A DNA stretch of 34,449 bases from Oxalobacteraceae bacterium (lineage in GTDB: Bacteria; Pseudomonadota; Gammaproteobacteria; Burkholderiales; Burkholderiaceae_D). The translations under genes were made by a program, and so were the position numbers. The notes below the pieces were generated by a model that saw nothing but the letters and a program-made list of their open reading frames with translations, did no database searches and was not told the DNA's origin. Positions 1 to 8,221 of this stretch are shown here, one piece after another; the first letter of the stretch is position 1, and each line of letters begins with the position of its first letter. The stretch covers positions 1-34,449 of the forward strand of contig CANHZI010000031.1 of the NCBI GenBank assembly GCA_947464955.1. Reading direction: 5' to 3'.

Positions 1-701
1 TCTTCACCGCCTACAAATGGGAAACCTACATCGATCGATGGATCGCGTTTGTTTTCGTATTCGACTTCGGCTTCTGCCAAAGCGGAGCCGCAATCAAAAC
101 ACCAGTTGACGGGTTTCAAGCCACGGTAGACATAACCTTTGTCGAACAACTGACCGAGTGCACGGATCTCATCGGCTTCGTTACCGAAAGCCATGGTCTT
201 ATACGGATTATCCCATTCGCCCAATACCCCCAAACGAATGAAGTCAGCTTTTTGACGTTCGATTTGTTCTTCTGCATAGGCACGCGCTTTGGCTTGTACT
301 TCGGCAACGGGCAAATTCTTGCCGTAGAGTTTTTCGATTTGGATTTCGATCGGCATGCCGTGGCAATCCCAACCTGGCACGTAAGGCGCATCAAAGCCGC
401 CCAAGGTGCGCGCCTTGATGATCATGTCTTTCAAGATTTTATTGACCGCATGACCGATGTGGATGTCACCGTTGGCATATGGAGGACCATCGTGCAAGAT
501 GAATTTTGGACGGCCTTTAGATGCTTTGCGCACGCGTTCGTAAATTTTCTTTTCTTGCCAGCTCTTCACCCATTGTGGTTCGCGCTTAGCGAGGTCGCCG
601 CGCATAGGGAATGGGGTTTCCGTCATGTTGACTGGGTACTTATTTGCTTGATCTTTTGCAGGTTTTGCGGATTCTTTTTTTGCTTGCTTATCGTTAGACA
701 T
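1..701 (-). CDS. ileS: Isoleucyl-tRNA synthetase, N-terminal part (runs off left edge)
   Basis: Charges tRNA-Ile with isoleucine in the cytoplasm. Reading leftward from an ATG at 699-701 gives about 233 residues with no stop before the window edge. They hold the class I signature: [14 protein letters not shown] with the HIGH box at about residues 81-84, then [11 protein letters not shown], which is typical of IleS. The first about 25 residues are a Lys/Ala-rich extension before the conserved start of the fold. A GAAGAA stretch lies just upstream of the ATG as a weak ribosome site. The next gene upstream on the same strand is ribF, the usual neighbour (ribF-ileS-lspA) in betaproteobacteria. 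The KMSKS loop, editing domain and C-terminus lie outside the window. The identity is very secure. Confidence 0.96.
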   Translation of the reverse strand, partial: MSNDKQAKKESAKPAKDQANKYPVNMTETPFPMRGDLAKREPQWVKSWQEKKIYERVRKASKGRPKFILHDGPPYANGDIHIGHAVNKILKDMIIKARTLGGFDAPYVPGWDCHGMPIEIQIEKLYGKNLPVAEVQAKARAYAEEQIERQKADFIRLGVLGEWDNPYKTMAFGNEADEIRALGQLFDKGYVYRGLKPVNWCFDCGSALAEAEVEYENKRDPSIDVGFPFVGGE

Positions 702-802
702 AGTTTTCTTCGCTAAATTTCTTTGTTGGATTAAATTTTGGAATTCTTTGGATAAAGTTTAGACCTCTTGCGAGATAGACGTAAATTACGCACCGGGTGT
801 TT

Positions 803-896
803 GTCATTCCTGCGAAGGCAGGAATCCAGCGTCTTTTTGCTAGCCTCTGACCGTCTTGGCTATACGCCACTGGATTCCCGCCTGCGCGGGAATGAC
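803..896. repeat. REP doublet (REPIN-like inverted repeat) between ribF and ileS
   Basis: Two inverted arms, 803-830 and 867-896, match each other over about 28 bp with four differences. Each arm is itself a small hairpin: ATTCCTGC/GCAGGAAT on the left and ATTCCCGC/GCGGGAAT on the right, each with a four-base loop. The outer ends read GTCATTCC and GGAATGAC. This nested layout, two palindromes in inverted orientation about 40 bp apart, is that of REP doublets, which are dispersed by RAYT transposases. It sits in the untranslated gap between ribF and ileS and could affect ribF-ileS message stability. No RAYT gene is present in the window. Confidence 0.8.
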
Positions 897-991
897 GGAT
901 CTGACACTGTCTGCGTTGGATAGCCCGTCTTTGGTGTTTAAGTCTTTTTGTTCTTCATCCTCAATCTTTGTATGAACCTGCCGAGCGTTCT

Positions 992-1960
992 TCAAATTCG
1001 ATCTGTGGCCGATCCGACCCGCCTTTGAAAGTATTGTCGCGCTTGATCGGCATCGCGGTTGATCGCTGCGGTTAAGGTCGGTAAATCGACATACTTTTCT
1101 TCGTCGCGCAGCTTCTTTAAAAACTCGACGTGAATGATCTTGCCGTAGGCGTCGACCTTGTGGTCGAGCACATGCGTTTCGAGTAAGACGCGGCCGCTAT
1201 CGTCAACCGTCGGACGTACACCCATGCTGGCGACGGCAGGTAAGGGCTGTTCACTCAAGCCATGTACTTGCACCACAAAGATTCCCGTCACAGCAGGTTT
1301 GTGATGCGCGATGCGTAAGTTCAAGGTTGGGAAGCCCAAGGTGCGACCGAGCTTTTGACCATGAATCACATGACCAGAAATTTGATACGGACGACCGAGC
1401 AATTCTTCAACATGTGCGAAATCACCAGCGTCTAATGCGGCACGCACTGCCGATGAGGATACGCGTACACCTTGCTTGGCGACTGTTTCCATCGCTTGCA
1501 CTTCAAAGCCGTAACGCTTGCCTGCTTCGATCAGGGTGTAGATGTCGCCCGCACGTTTGGCGCCAAAGCGGAAGTCGTCGCCGACCATCACCCACTTCAC
1601 GTGCATGCCATCGACCAAAATTTGTTTGATGAAATCATCGGGGCTTAAGGCAGCAAATTGCGCATTGAAATGCTCGACGATGACACGGTCAACCCCAGCA
1701 CGATCGAGCGCCGATAAATTGTCGCGCAGGTTGGCGATGCGGCTCGGGGCTCTTGACAGGTCGCCCATCAGTTGCGCGAAGAAAGCACGTGGATGTGGCT
1801 CAAAGCTCATGACGGCAGCGTCGATGCCAAGGCGAGTGGCAGCCGTGCGCAACTCAGACAGCAAAGCTTGGTGTCCTAAATGTACGCCATCAAAATTGCC
1901 TATCGCCAGCGCACAGGGCGCACGTGAGGCAGCATTGGGTAGACCGCGAAAAACCTTCAT
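992..1960 (-). CDS. ribF: Bifunctional riboflavin kinase / FAD synthetase
   Basis: Phosphorylates riboflavin to FMN and adenylates FMN to FAD in the cytoplasm. The 322-residue product has the usual RibF length. The N-terminal FAD synthetase (nucleotidyltransferase) half shows GNFDGVHLGH at residues 21-30, EPHP near 54, GDDFRFG at 127-133 and RVSSSAVR at 166-173. The C-terminal flavokinase half begins near residue 188 and shows TLGFPTLNL from about 207. It lies upstream of ileS on the same strand, about 290 bp away, with a REP doublet between. The ATG at 1958-1960 fits the conserved N-terminus; no strong Shine-Dalgarno sequence is visible. Confidence 0.97.
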   Translation of the reverse strand: MKVFRGLPNAASRAPCALAIGNFDGVHLGHQALLSELRTAATRLGIDAAVMSFEPHPRAFFAQLMGDLSRAPSRIANLRDNLSALDRAGVDRVIVEHFNAQFAALSPDDFIKQILVDGMHVKWVMVGDDFRFGAKRAGDIYTLIEAGKRYGFEVQAMETVAKQGVRVSSSAVRAALDAGDFAHVEELLGRPYQISGHVIHGQKLGRTLGFPTLNLRIAHHKPAVTGIFVVQVHGLSEQPLPAVASMGVRPTVDDSGRVLLETHVLDHKVDAYGKIIHVEFLKKLRDEEKYVDLPTLTAAINRDADQARQYFQRRVGSATDRI

Positions 1961-2282
1961 ACCGTGTTGTTCTTTATAAAATTCAACGTCAACAATTGAT
2001 CTGGTGCATCAATCCTATGAATCAACGTGGACACCATTTTCTGTTGTTAGTCTTGCTGTTTTTGCCATGCATTTGCGGGCCATTATGCCTGCCAAGTTCG
2101 AAGCTATTCGAAGTGCGGAAAACGCTAAAGGCAAAAACCTTTGATTATAAAGGCTTTTCACTCTGAAATTGGCCGTTTTTGCGCTGCAAAAGATGCTTGT
2201 TTCGCATGCACTGTGCATAGCGCTAAATGATGCGGGGGCTCTGGAGCTTGTTTTCCTTGAATATGCCAGAAGTTACTGGCTT
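1961..2282. other. Gene-free stretch between ribF and a haem lipoprotein gene
   Basis: No convincing gene is visible in these 322 bases. A short hydrophobic reading frame on the plus strand (2017-2166) and a 67-codon frame on the minus strand both lack a ribosome site and recognisable features. A small hairpin, GCCAG-AAGTTA-CTGGC at 2265-2280, is followed by TTTT only on the plus strand, while both flanking genes are on the minus strand. The ribF promoter should lie here: a TTGACG-like hexamer is present on the minus strand near 1986-1991, but no properly spaced -10 element is seen. Confidence 0.5.
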
Positions 2283-4766
2283 TTACTGTGTTTTAAAGCT
2301 TTTCTTCCATTGTGTGAGTAATTCCCGCAAAGCTTCAGGTTTATTCAAGGGTGCGGCAAAACCAGCTTGATTTTGGCTGTTGACTCCATGGCAAGCTGCG
2401 CATGTGCGAATTTCGCCTGCTTGGAAGCTCACCCAGTTTCTTTCACGAACGACGGGGTTGCCATTGATGTCGGTGGTTTGCCAGCTCAGTGCTCGCTGGG
2501 CGGGGACGAAAGCGGCGCTTGAGCCATCTTTTGCAATTTTGACGCTACTCTGTAGCGCGGGCAGCTCGCTTTTTGGCGCGATGTTTTCTGGCGCAAAATT
2601 CTTGATCGGTTGTGCGAGGTAGCGTCGACCAGGGCGATCGACATAGGCGCGAATTTGCTCAGCTTGTACAATCTGGAAGTGAGCGATATCGTAGGTTTTA
2701 GCCTTGGGCTGTGTGGCGGATAGGGTCTGTTTGCCACCAACGACACGTAAGTTATACGGTTGCTGCAGATCAGCGCGATCACGGCTGGTTTGATCGCGAG
2801 TAATGATCAAGGCCAAATTGCGGTCTCTTAGCCACCGACGAAGTTGCGCTTCGTTGATATTTTCTTCAGCCAAAACGGCGCGCTCGGGTGACTCGAGCGG
2901 CGTGCTTGCTCGCTGCGGCAGTTCCTGTGGCCTGACTTCAACTGCATCGAGTTCCCACAAATTGCCATCAAATTGTTGCATGCGTTTGCCATCCCACCAC
3001 TGCAGTTTTTTACGTATACCTTTGCTTAAGGTTTGCAGCGGCACGTAGTAGGATTTTTTCTGGTCGAAGCTCAAATAGCGTAGGCGCAAATCAGGCAAGC
3101 TTTGTTCGATCTCTGGCGGCAGGCGTGTCGAGGTGTGGCTGGCCAATAGCCGACCATCAGATAAAGGTAAAGGATTGCGGTAACGACCTTCGGGCAAGTT
3201 ATCGGTTGTGGTGGGCGAAGTGACTGCGCTTACTTGCATGTGTTCGGGGTTGACGCCGGGATGCGCTTGCAAACGCACAATGGTATCGGTGGTAAATGAA
3301 CCCGATTCGCGGGCATTGATGGCGTAATAAGTGCCAGCTTGTAAAGGATCTTCCCGTAAATGGAAAAGACCGCCTTCGCGGCGTACGCTGAGCCGGTTTT
3401 GATGCAGTTGATCCAAGGTTTGATTGCTGAGCGCTGGGTCGTCCATGAAGCTAGGCGTCAGATAGCCGAACACGAATTCATGCAGACCAATATGGTTTAA
3501 GGTTTCTTCACTACTGCCGTCTTGGTTCATCTGCCATAAGGTAAAAAAATTGCTGCGAAAGGCGCTGACTCTTCCATACACACTGGTTTGTCCTACCCGA
3601 GATTCGGGGAAAAATTCATCGCGGTGTTGAAGTATTTTTGCGTTTGCACTCTCATCACCGTAGTTGAAAGATTTAAAGGGCAGGGCGACGCCATTGTTGA
3701 CGGCATCGCGATCTCGGGTTGCCAATTGGTCTTGTTGTAAATGATCCCAACGCGTAAATAACAAACGCCCAAAGCTATCAATCATCGGGTTGAAAGCACC
3801 ACTCGGGGTGTGATTCAGCAACTGTAGACGTTTGTCGGGATGGAGTTTCCATATGCCGGTCACACTCGGTGTTGCTTCGTATTCGTCTAGTTGTGGGTAG
3901 AGATGTGGTGCACCATTCAAAGGGCGATCGGAGGTGAAAATGATGCTGCCGTCGCTGGCATAAATCGGCGACAGATTGTTATAGAGCGCATCTTGGCCGT
4001 CAATTTTGCGAATCTGCGGTTTCTTCTTATGCGCAGACTTGCCATCCTCATTCAAGAAATCGCTGATCTCATAGATTTGCCATCTTGCTGCCTGCAGTAT
4101 TTTAGGGCGAGTTTCTCCTTGTGTTGGCGCCCCGATCAACATACTGAAGACGGCTTTTTTGCCGCTAGGATGAACCGACGGTTCACGTACAGCGATCGCT
4201 TTTTCTGCTTGCAGCCCAAGATTCCCGTAGCCTGCCTCGGCAGTCAAATTGCGTAGACGGCCATTTGGATAAATCAGCATCAGATCGCCACCGCGAGGTA
4301 CTTTGTCCGGCGCGGTCTGGTGATTGGCGAAGGCTGACAGTCGACCATTTTGATCGAGCGATATTGGAGTCTGAGTGACGAAAAGAATAGGGTAACTTTG
4401 TTTCGTTTTGGATTGCTGAATGACATCGACGGTAAGACTTGCGCTACTTTGTTTTCCGTTTTCGGAGTAAGCCGTCAGGGTGTACATTCGGCTCATGTCT
4501 GGTTTGACCTGGATTTCACCATTTGTTGGTAAAACCTCGTCAATGCCATCTATCTTTACGTATTGTGCCCCCTCGGTGCGCCATTTGATCGATGTAGACT
4601 GACCGCCTTCGATTACGATTTTGCTGCTGTCCAATTCGAGGATATGAACTTCTTTTGCTTCGTTTGTGCTGCTTGCGACAGGGTTTGTCGTGTGTTTTTC
4701 ACATGCAGACAGAAACATTGCAAAAAGCAAAGTTAAGAAAGTTGGGTAAATGAACCGAATCAGCAT
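2283..4766 (-). CDS. Outer-membrane or periplasmic lipoprotein: Ig-like domain, beta-propeller and C-terminal haem c site (hydrazine-synthase-alpha-like)
   Basis: About 827 residues. The start is a hydrophobic leader ending in a lipobox (LSAC), so this is a secreted lipoprotein. Residues about 40-115 look like an Ig-like domain with alternating beta strands. The middle has WD40/TolB-like blades (phrases such as SDGSIIFTSDRP and SFGRLLFTRWDHLQQDQ) and resembles the middle domain of the hydrazine synthase alpha family, judged by recall only. A single CAACH haem c motif sits at about residues 789-793. Function is unknown; an electron-transfer or redox role in the envelope is likely. I chose the ATG at 4764-4766 over a TTG two codons upstream; neither has a good ribosome site. 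It is divergent from another propeller lipoprotein gene starting at 5023. Confidence 0.75.
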   Translation of the reverse strand: MLIRFIYPTFLTLLFAMFLSACEKHTTNPVASSTNEAKEVHILELDSSKIVIEGGQSTSIKWRTEGAQYVKIDGIDEVLPTNGEIQVKPDMSRMYTLTAYSENGKQSSASLTVDVIQQSKTKQSYPILFVTQTPISLDQNGRLSAFANHQTAPDKVPRGGDLMLIYPNGRLRNLTAEAGYGNLGLQAEKAIAVREPSVHPSGKKAVFSMLIGAPTQGETRPKILQAARWQIYEISDFLNEDGKSAHKKKPQIRKIDGQDALYNNLSPIYASDGSIIFTSDRPLNGAPHLYPQLDEYEATPSVTGIWKLHPDKRLQLLNHTPSGAFNPMIDSFGRLLFTRWDHLQQDQLATRDRDAVNNGVALPFKSFNYGDESANAKILQHRDEFFPESRVGQTSVYGRVSAFRSNFFTLWQMNQDGSSEETLNHIGLHEFVFGYLTPSFMDDPALSNQTLDQLHQNRLSVRREGGLFHLREDPLQAGTYYAINARESGSFTTDTIVRLQAHPGVNPEHMQVSAVTSPTTTDNLPEGRYRNPLPLSDGRLLASHTSTRLPPEIEQSLPDLRLRYLSFDQKKSYYVPLQTLSKGIRKKLQWWDGKRMQQFDGNLWELDAVEVRPQELPQRASTPLESPERAVLAEENINEAQLRRWLRDRNLALIITRDQTSRDRADLQQPYNLRVVGGKQTLSATQPKAKTYDIAHFQIVQAEQIRAYVDRPGRRYLAQPIKNFAPENIAPKSELPALQSSVKIAKDGSSAAFVPAQRALSWQTTDINGNPVVRERNWVSFQAGEIRTCAACHGVNSQNQAGFAAPLNKPEALRELLTQWKKSFKTQ

Positions 4767-5022
4767 AGACAAAGCAGCAAGAGGAAGATTCTTGCCATTG
4801 TAGGTGATTGTGAGTAACTAAAAGTACAAGTCGTGGCAGAAAAGCAGTTCAAACCTCAGATGTGGGACGAAATGCCGCAATGGCGGTGTATCTTACTTGA
4901 GTTTTTGAAGGACTTAGTTCAATCTTATAACGCTTTCAAAAAAAGAAACACTAGATGAAGAAACGGTGCTGATCGGCACCATACATTCTCTGGCTTAGCC
5001 GTCTACGAGGAAGTTTAGAAAA

Positions 5023-6663
5023 ATGAAGAATCAATTCTTGACCAAGAAAATGAGCGGTAAGGCAAATCATCGCATTGTGGCTGCGATTGCCCTATCCCTT
5101 AGCATAGCAGCGATCGTCGCTGCCTGCGGTGGCACTAACGGAAGTGCTGCACTCAACACTGGAAATACCAATACAGGAAATACTGGAACCGGTAACACTG
5201 GAACCGGCGCGGTGGTGGGGCCGCCATGGTTGAGTTATGGAAGAAACGCGCAGCATGATGCGCTGTCTGGCGTTGCCACGCAAAGCTTCACAAAAATCAA
5301 TTGGCAAACACCTGTCGATTTAGCTCCGCAATATACCCAGCAGGGCTATCTCTTGGTGCATTATGGCTCACCAGTGATTACGGCTAAAAATACCGTCATC
5401 CTTCCGGTCAAAACTGCGGCTGATTTGGTATATCGATTTGAGGCTCGTGCAGGTGGAAATGGTGCATTGATTTGGTCGGAGAATAGTGACTATGTCATGC
5501 CTGCACATCGTTGGACGCCAACTTATAACGTCACACTAACGCCTTCCAACCGCGTCTATGCACCTGGTGCAGGAGGTAAAGTTTATTATCGAGAAGACGC
5601 GGATGCGGCTACCGGTAGCACCAAGACACAGGTGTTTTATGGCGATGCTGTGTACGCGGCAAATAAAGCGGCATTGGATAGTTCGGTTGTGATCAACACG
5701 CCGATCACTAGCGACGCATTCAATAATATTTATTTTGGTTATGTCGCGAGTGCAGGAAATCCCGCGGGTTTGACCAGCGGCATCGCTCGTATCGGCGCTG
5801 ATGGCAAAGCCTCGTGGGTAGGTGTGAAAGAAGTGAGCGGCCTAAGCACCGTCGCCAAAATGGCAACTAACAGTTCTGTAGCCGTCTCAAACGATGGCAA
5901 AACATTGTATGCAGTTGTCAATAATGATTTTGCTGCTGGCGTACGTCAAACGGGTTATATGCTTGCATTAGATAGTGCAACTTTAACTTTGAAGAGTAAG
6001 GTGCAGTTACTCGATCCTTACGAAAAAGGTGCCGCGAATATCTCCGATGACAGCACAGCATCCCCCTTGGTTGGACCCGATGGCGATGTTTATATCGGTG
6101 TTCTCGAAAGAACCTATGGTACCCATAATGCGCGTGGCTGGTTGTTGCATTTTAATAGCGACTTAAGCGTGACAAAGATGCCTGGTTCATTCGGTTGGGA
6201 TGATACGCCTTCCATCGTTCCTGCATCGATGGTGCCAAGCTATAAGGGGAGCTCATCTTACTTGTTAATGGTTAAATACAATAATTACGCACGTGCGGGT
6301 ACTGGGGATGCAAAGAATAAAATTGCAATCTTGGATCCAAATGGAAGTCAAATTGATTCAATCACACCCATCAACACGATGGCAGAGGTGTTAACGATCT
6401 TGGGCCCGACGCCAGATCCTAGCTATCCAGGTGGTGTGGTCGAGTGGTGTGTGAATACGGCCGCTGTTGATCCTTTTACCAAATCGGTCATCGTCAATAG
6501 TGAAGACGGTATTCTCTACCGTTGGGATTTGACGTCGAATAAATTGAGTGAAAAGATCCGTTTGACCAGTGGTTTAGGTGAATCCTATACACCAACCGCC
6601 GTGGGGCCAGACGGACAGGTCTACGCAATCAATAATGCGATTGTGTTTGCAGTGGGTAAATAG
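5023..6663 (+). CDS. Lipoprotein with PQQ/WD40-like beta-propeller
   Basis: 546 residues. A basic N-terminus, a hydrophobic segment (about 18-34) and a lipobox-like VAAC with Cys35 indicate a lipoprotein. A low-complexity linker of repeated NTG/TGTG units (about residues 45-62) joins the anchor to a propeller-like body with recurring phrases such as SPLVGPDGDVYIGV and TAVGPDGQVYAINN, as in PQQ-type quinoprotein or BamB-like folds. No catalytic PQQ ligands or haem motifs are seen, so enzyme activity is doubtful; binding or scaffolding is more likely. GAGGAAG at 5007-5013 sits about 10 bases before the ATG. A hairpin GGTGC/GCACC at 4965-4980 may lie in its leader. A good terminator follows at 6709. 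The specific function is unknown. Confidence 0.75.
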   Translation: MKNQFLTKKMSGKANHRIVAAIALSLSIAAIVAACGGTNGSAALNTGNTNTGNTGTGNTGTGAVVGPPWLSYGRNAQHDALSGVATQSFTKINWQTPVDLAPQYTQQGYLLVHYGSPVITAKNTVILPVKTAADLVYRFEARAGGNGALIWSENSDYVMPAHRWTPTYNVTLTPSNRVYAPGAGGKVYYREDADAATGSTKTQVFYGDAVYAANKAALDSSVVINTPITSDAFNNIYFGYVASAGNPAGLTSGIARIGADGKASWVGVKEVSGLSTVAKMATNSSVAVSNDGKTLYAVVNNDFAAGVRQTGYMLALDSATLTLKSKVQLLDPYEKGAANISDDSTASPLVGPDGDVYIGVLERTYGTHNARGWLLHFNSDLSVTKMPGSFGWDDTPSIVPASMVPSYKGSSSYLLMVKYNNYARAGTGDAKNKIAILDPNGSQIDSITPINTMAEVLTILGPTPDPSYPGGVVEWCVNTAAVDPFTKSVIVNSEDGILYRWDLTSNKLSEKIRLTSGLGESYTPTAVGPDGQVYAINNAIVFAVGK

Positions 6664-6708
6664 GAATCGCGTTTTACTGTTGTATAGTCACTGCTGACCT
6701 AAAAAGAT

Positions 6709-6744
6709 GCCGGTATGAACTTGATTCTTACCGGCAATTTTTTT
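6709..6744 (+). terminator. Rho-independent terminator after the propeller lipoprotein gene
   Basis: The stem GCCGGTA (6709-6715) pairs perfectly with TACCGGC (6729-6735), with a 13-base loop, followed by AATTTTTTT. It lies about 45 bp after the stop codon of the 5023 gene and before the HD-GYP gene, separating the two transcription units. Confidence 0.85.
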
Positions 6745-6818
6745 GCGCCTCGTGTATGCTAGTAAGCTGATTTTGGCTTGCATTTGAATGCCAAGGCGTC
6801 CAAGCAGGAGAACGTGAT

Positions 6819-8183
6819 ATGCCTTTATCTTCATTTCGTGTAGAAGCACACAGCAATGGCTTACGCTTGTCTGAATTGATTAGCGCTTTGAGTCATGCTT
6901 TAGATATCACCGAAGGGCAGCCAGCAGGACACTGTATTCGTTGTTGCTGGATAGGGATGCATATCGGTCGCGAGTTACAACTTCCTGAAAATCAGCTATG
7001 GGATTTGTACTACACCTTGCTGTTAAAAGATCTTGGTTGTAGTAGCAATGCCGCGCGTATTTGCGAACTCTATCTAACAGACGACTTGCACTTCAAACGC
7101 GACTTTAAAACGGTCGGTGATAGTTTGCCGCAGGTCCTCCATTTCGTGTTGAAACATACTGGCTTGAAAGCAGGTTTGGCGGAACGCTTTCGTAGCGTAC
7201 TGACCATCTTGCGTGATGGTCGCAATATTGCCCAAGAGTTGATCGCAACCCGCTGTCAGCGCGGTGCTGAAATTGCGCGGCTGCTGCGTTTTGATGAAGA
7301 AGTGGCACGTGGCATTTATCATCTTGACGAACACTTCAATGGCCAAGGTCGCCCCGATGGTTTGCGCGGTGATGCGATTCCTGTATTTTCCCGCATTGCC
7401 TTGTTGTCGCAAGTGATCGACGTTTTTCATACGGCCGATGGACCCGGTGCGGCAATCGAAGAAATTCGGTCGCGTTCACAACAATGGTTTGATCCTGTTT
7501 TGGTTGAGGCGTTTGAGCGAGTGGCGCAAAAACATGAGTTTTGGCGTATCTTGGCGTCAGAGGAAGTCACGCAAGAAGTTCTCAACTTAGAGCCCAGCGG
7601 CCATGTGGTGCCACTCGATGATGATTATCTCGACGATATTGCTGCCGCCTTCGGGCAAGTAGTCGATTCCAAGAGCCCTTATACGAGCGGTCATAGTGAA
7701 CGAGTCGCTCTCTATACCGACATGATTGCCGAAGCATTAGATTTGCCGATGGAGCGTAGACGTTGGCTCAAGCGAGGCGCTTTGTTGCATGACGTAGGTA
7801 AGCTAGGCGTGAGTAATAGTGTGCTCGATAAAGCCGGCAAACTTGATATTTCGGAATGGGAAGAAGTGAAGATGCACGCCGCCTATACCGAAACGATTTT
7901 GTCGCGCGTCAATGCATTTTCAGAATTAGCCAAAGTCGCTGCCGCACATCATGAAAAATTGGATGGTACTGGCTATCCACGCGGTTTAAAGGGGGATGAG
8001 ATTTCACTGGAAACACGCATCATTACCACCGCAGATATCTTTGATGCGATTACGGCTGAACGCCCCTATCGCGGGGCGATTCCGATTCCGAAGACACTAG
8101 AAATGATGGCAGAGAATTTGCACACCGCTATCGATGTGCGTTGTTTTGAAGCCTTGAAATTAGCCATTACTAAATTGGGGTAG
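6819..8183 (+). CDS. Tandem HD-GYP protein, probable cyclic-di-GMP phosphodiesterase
   Basis: 454 residues, cytoplasmic, without membrane segments. The C-terminal half is a canonical HD-GYP domain: HDVGKLG with H324-D325, HHEKLDGTGYP with HHE at 377-379 and GYP at 385-387, and a final IFDAITAERPY. This domain hydrolyses c-di-GMP. The N-terminal half looks like a degenerate copy of the same fold: KDLG stands where HD would be expected (near residue 72), and HLDEHFNGQGRP resembles a decayed HHExxDGxGYP. The N-terminal copy may be a sensory or dimerisation module. GGAG lies about eight bases before the ATG. The gene is convergent with kup with only about 40 bp between, so the two may share termination signals. 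Confidence 0.88.
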   Translation: MPLSSFRVEAHSNGLRLSELISALSHALDITEGQPAGHCIRCCWIGMHIGRELQLPENQLWDLYYTLLLKDLGCSSNAARICELYLTDDLHFKRDFKTVGDSLPQVLHFVLKHTGLKAGLAERFRSVLTILRDGRNIAQELIATRCQRGAEIARLLRFDEEVARGIYHLDEHFNGQGRPDGLRGDAIPVFSRIALLSQVIDVFHTADGPGAAIEEIRSRSQQWFDPVLVEAFERVAQKHEFWRILASEEVTQEVLNLEPSGHVVPLDDDYLDDIAAAFGQVVDSKSPYTSGHSERVALYTDMIAEALDLPMERRRWLKRGALLHDVGKLGVSNSVLDKAGKLDISEWEEVKMHAAYTETILSRVNAFSELAKVAAAHHEKLDGTGYPRGLKGDEISLETRIITTADIFDAITAERPYRGAIPIPKTLEMMAENLHTAIDVRCFEALKLAITKLG

Positions 8184-8221
8184 CAAAGACCTTACTCCAA
8201 TATGCCACCCCATTTGCCATC

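Noticed and set aside
2017-2166. Short hydrophobic reading frame between ribF and the haem lipoprotein gene
   Set aside because: It resembles a signal peptide by composition only; there is no ribosome site, no recognisable mature part, and it opposes the neighbouring genes.
2265-2284. Hairpin GCCAG/CTGGC followed by TTTT as a terminator
   Set aside because: The stem is only five pairs, and the T-run is on the plus strand, where no gene ends.
4905-4931. TTGAAG...TATAAC as a promoter for the 5023 lipoprotein gene
   Set aside because: The spacer is only 15 bases and the -35 match is weak; possible but not supported enough to list.
5153-5208. Short tandem DNA repeat as a phase-variable element
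   Set aside because: It encodes the in-frame NTG/TGTG linker of the lipoprotein; the units are imperfect and of codon-multiple size, so it is best read as a flexible linker.
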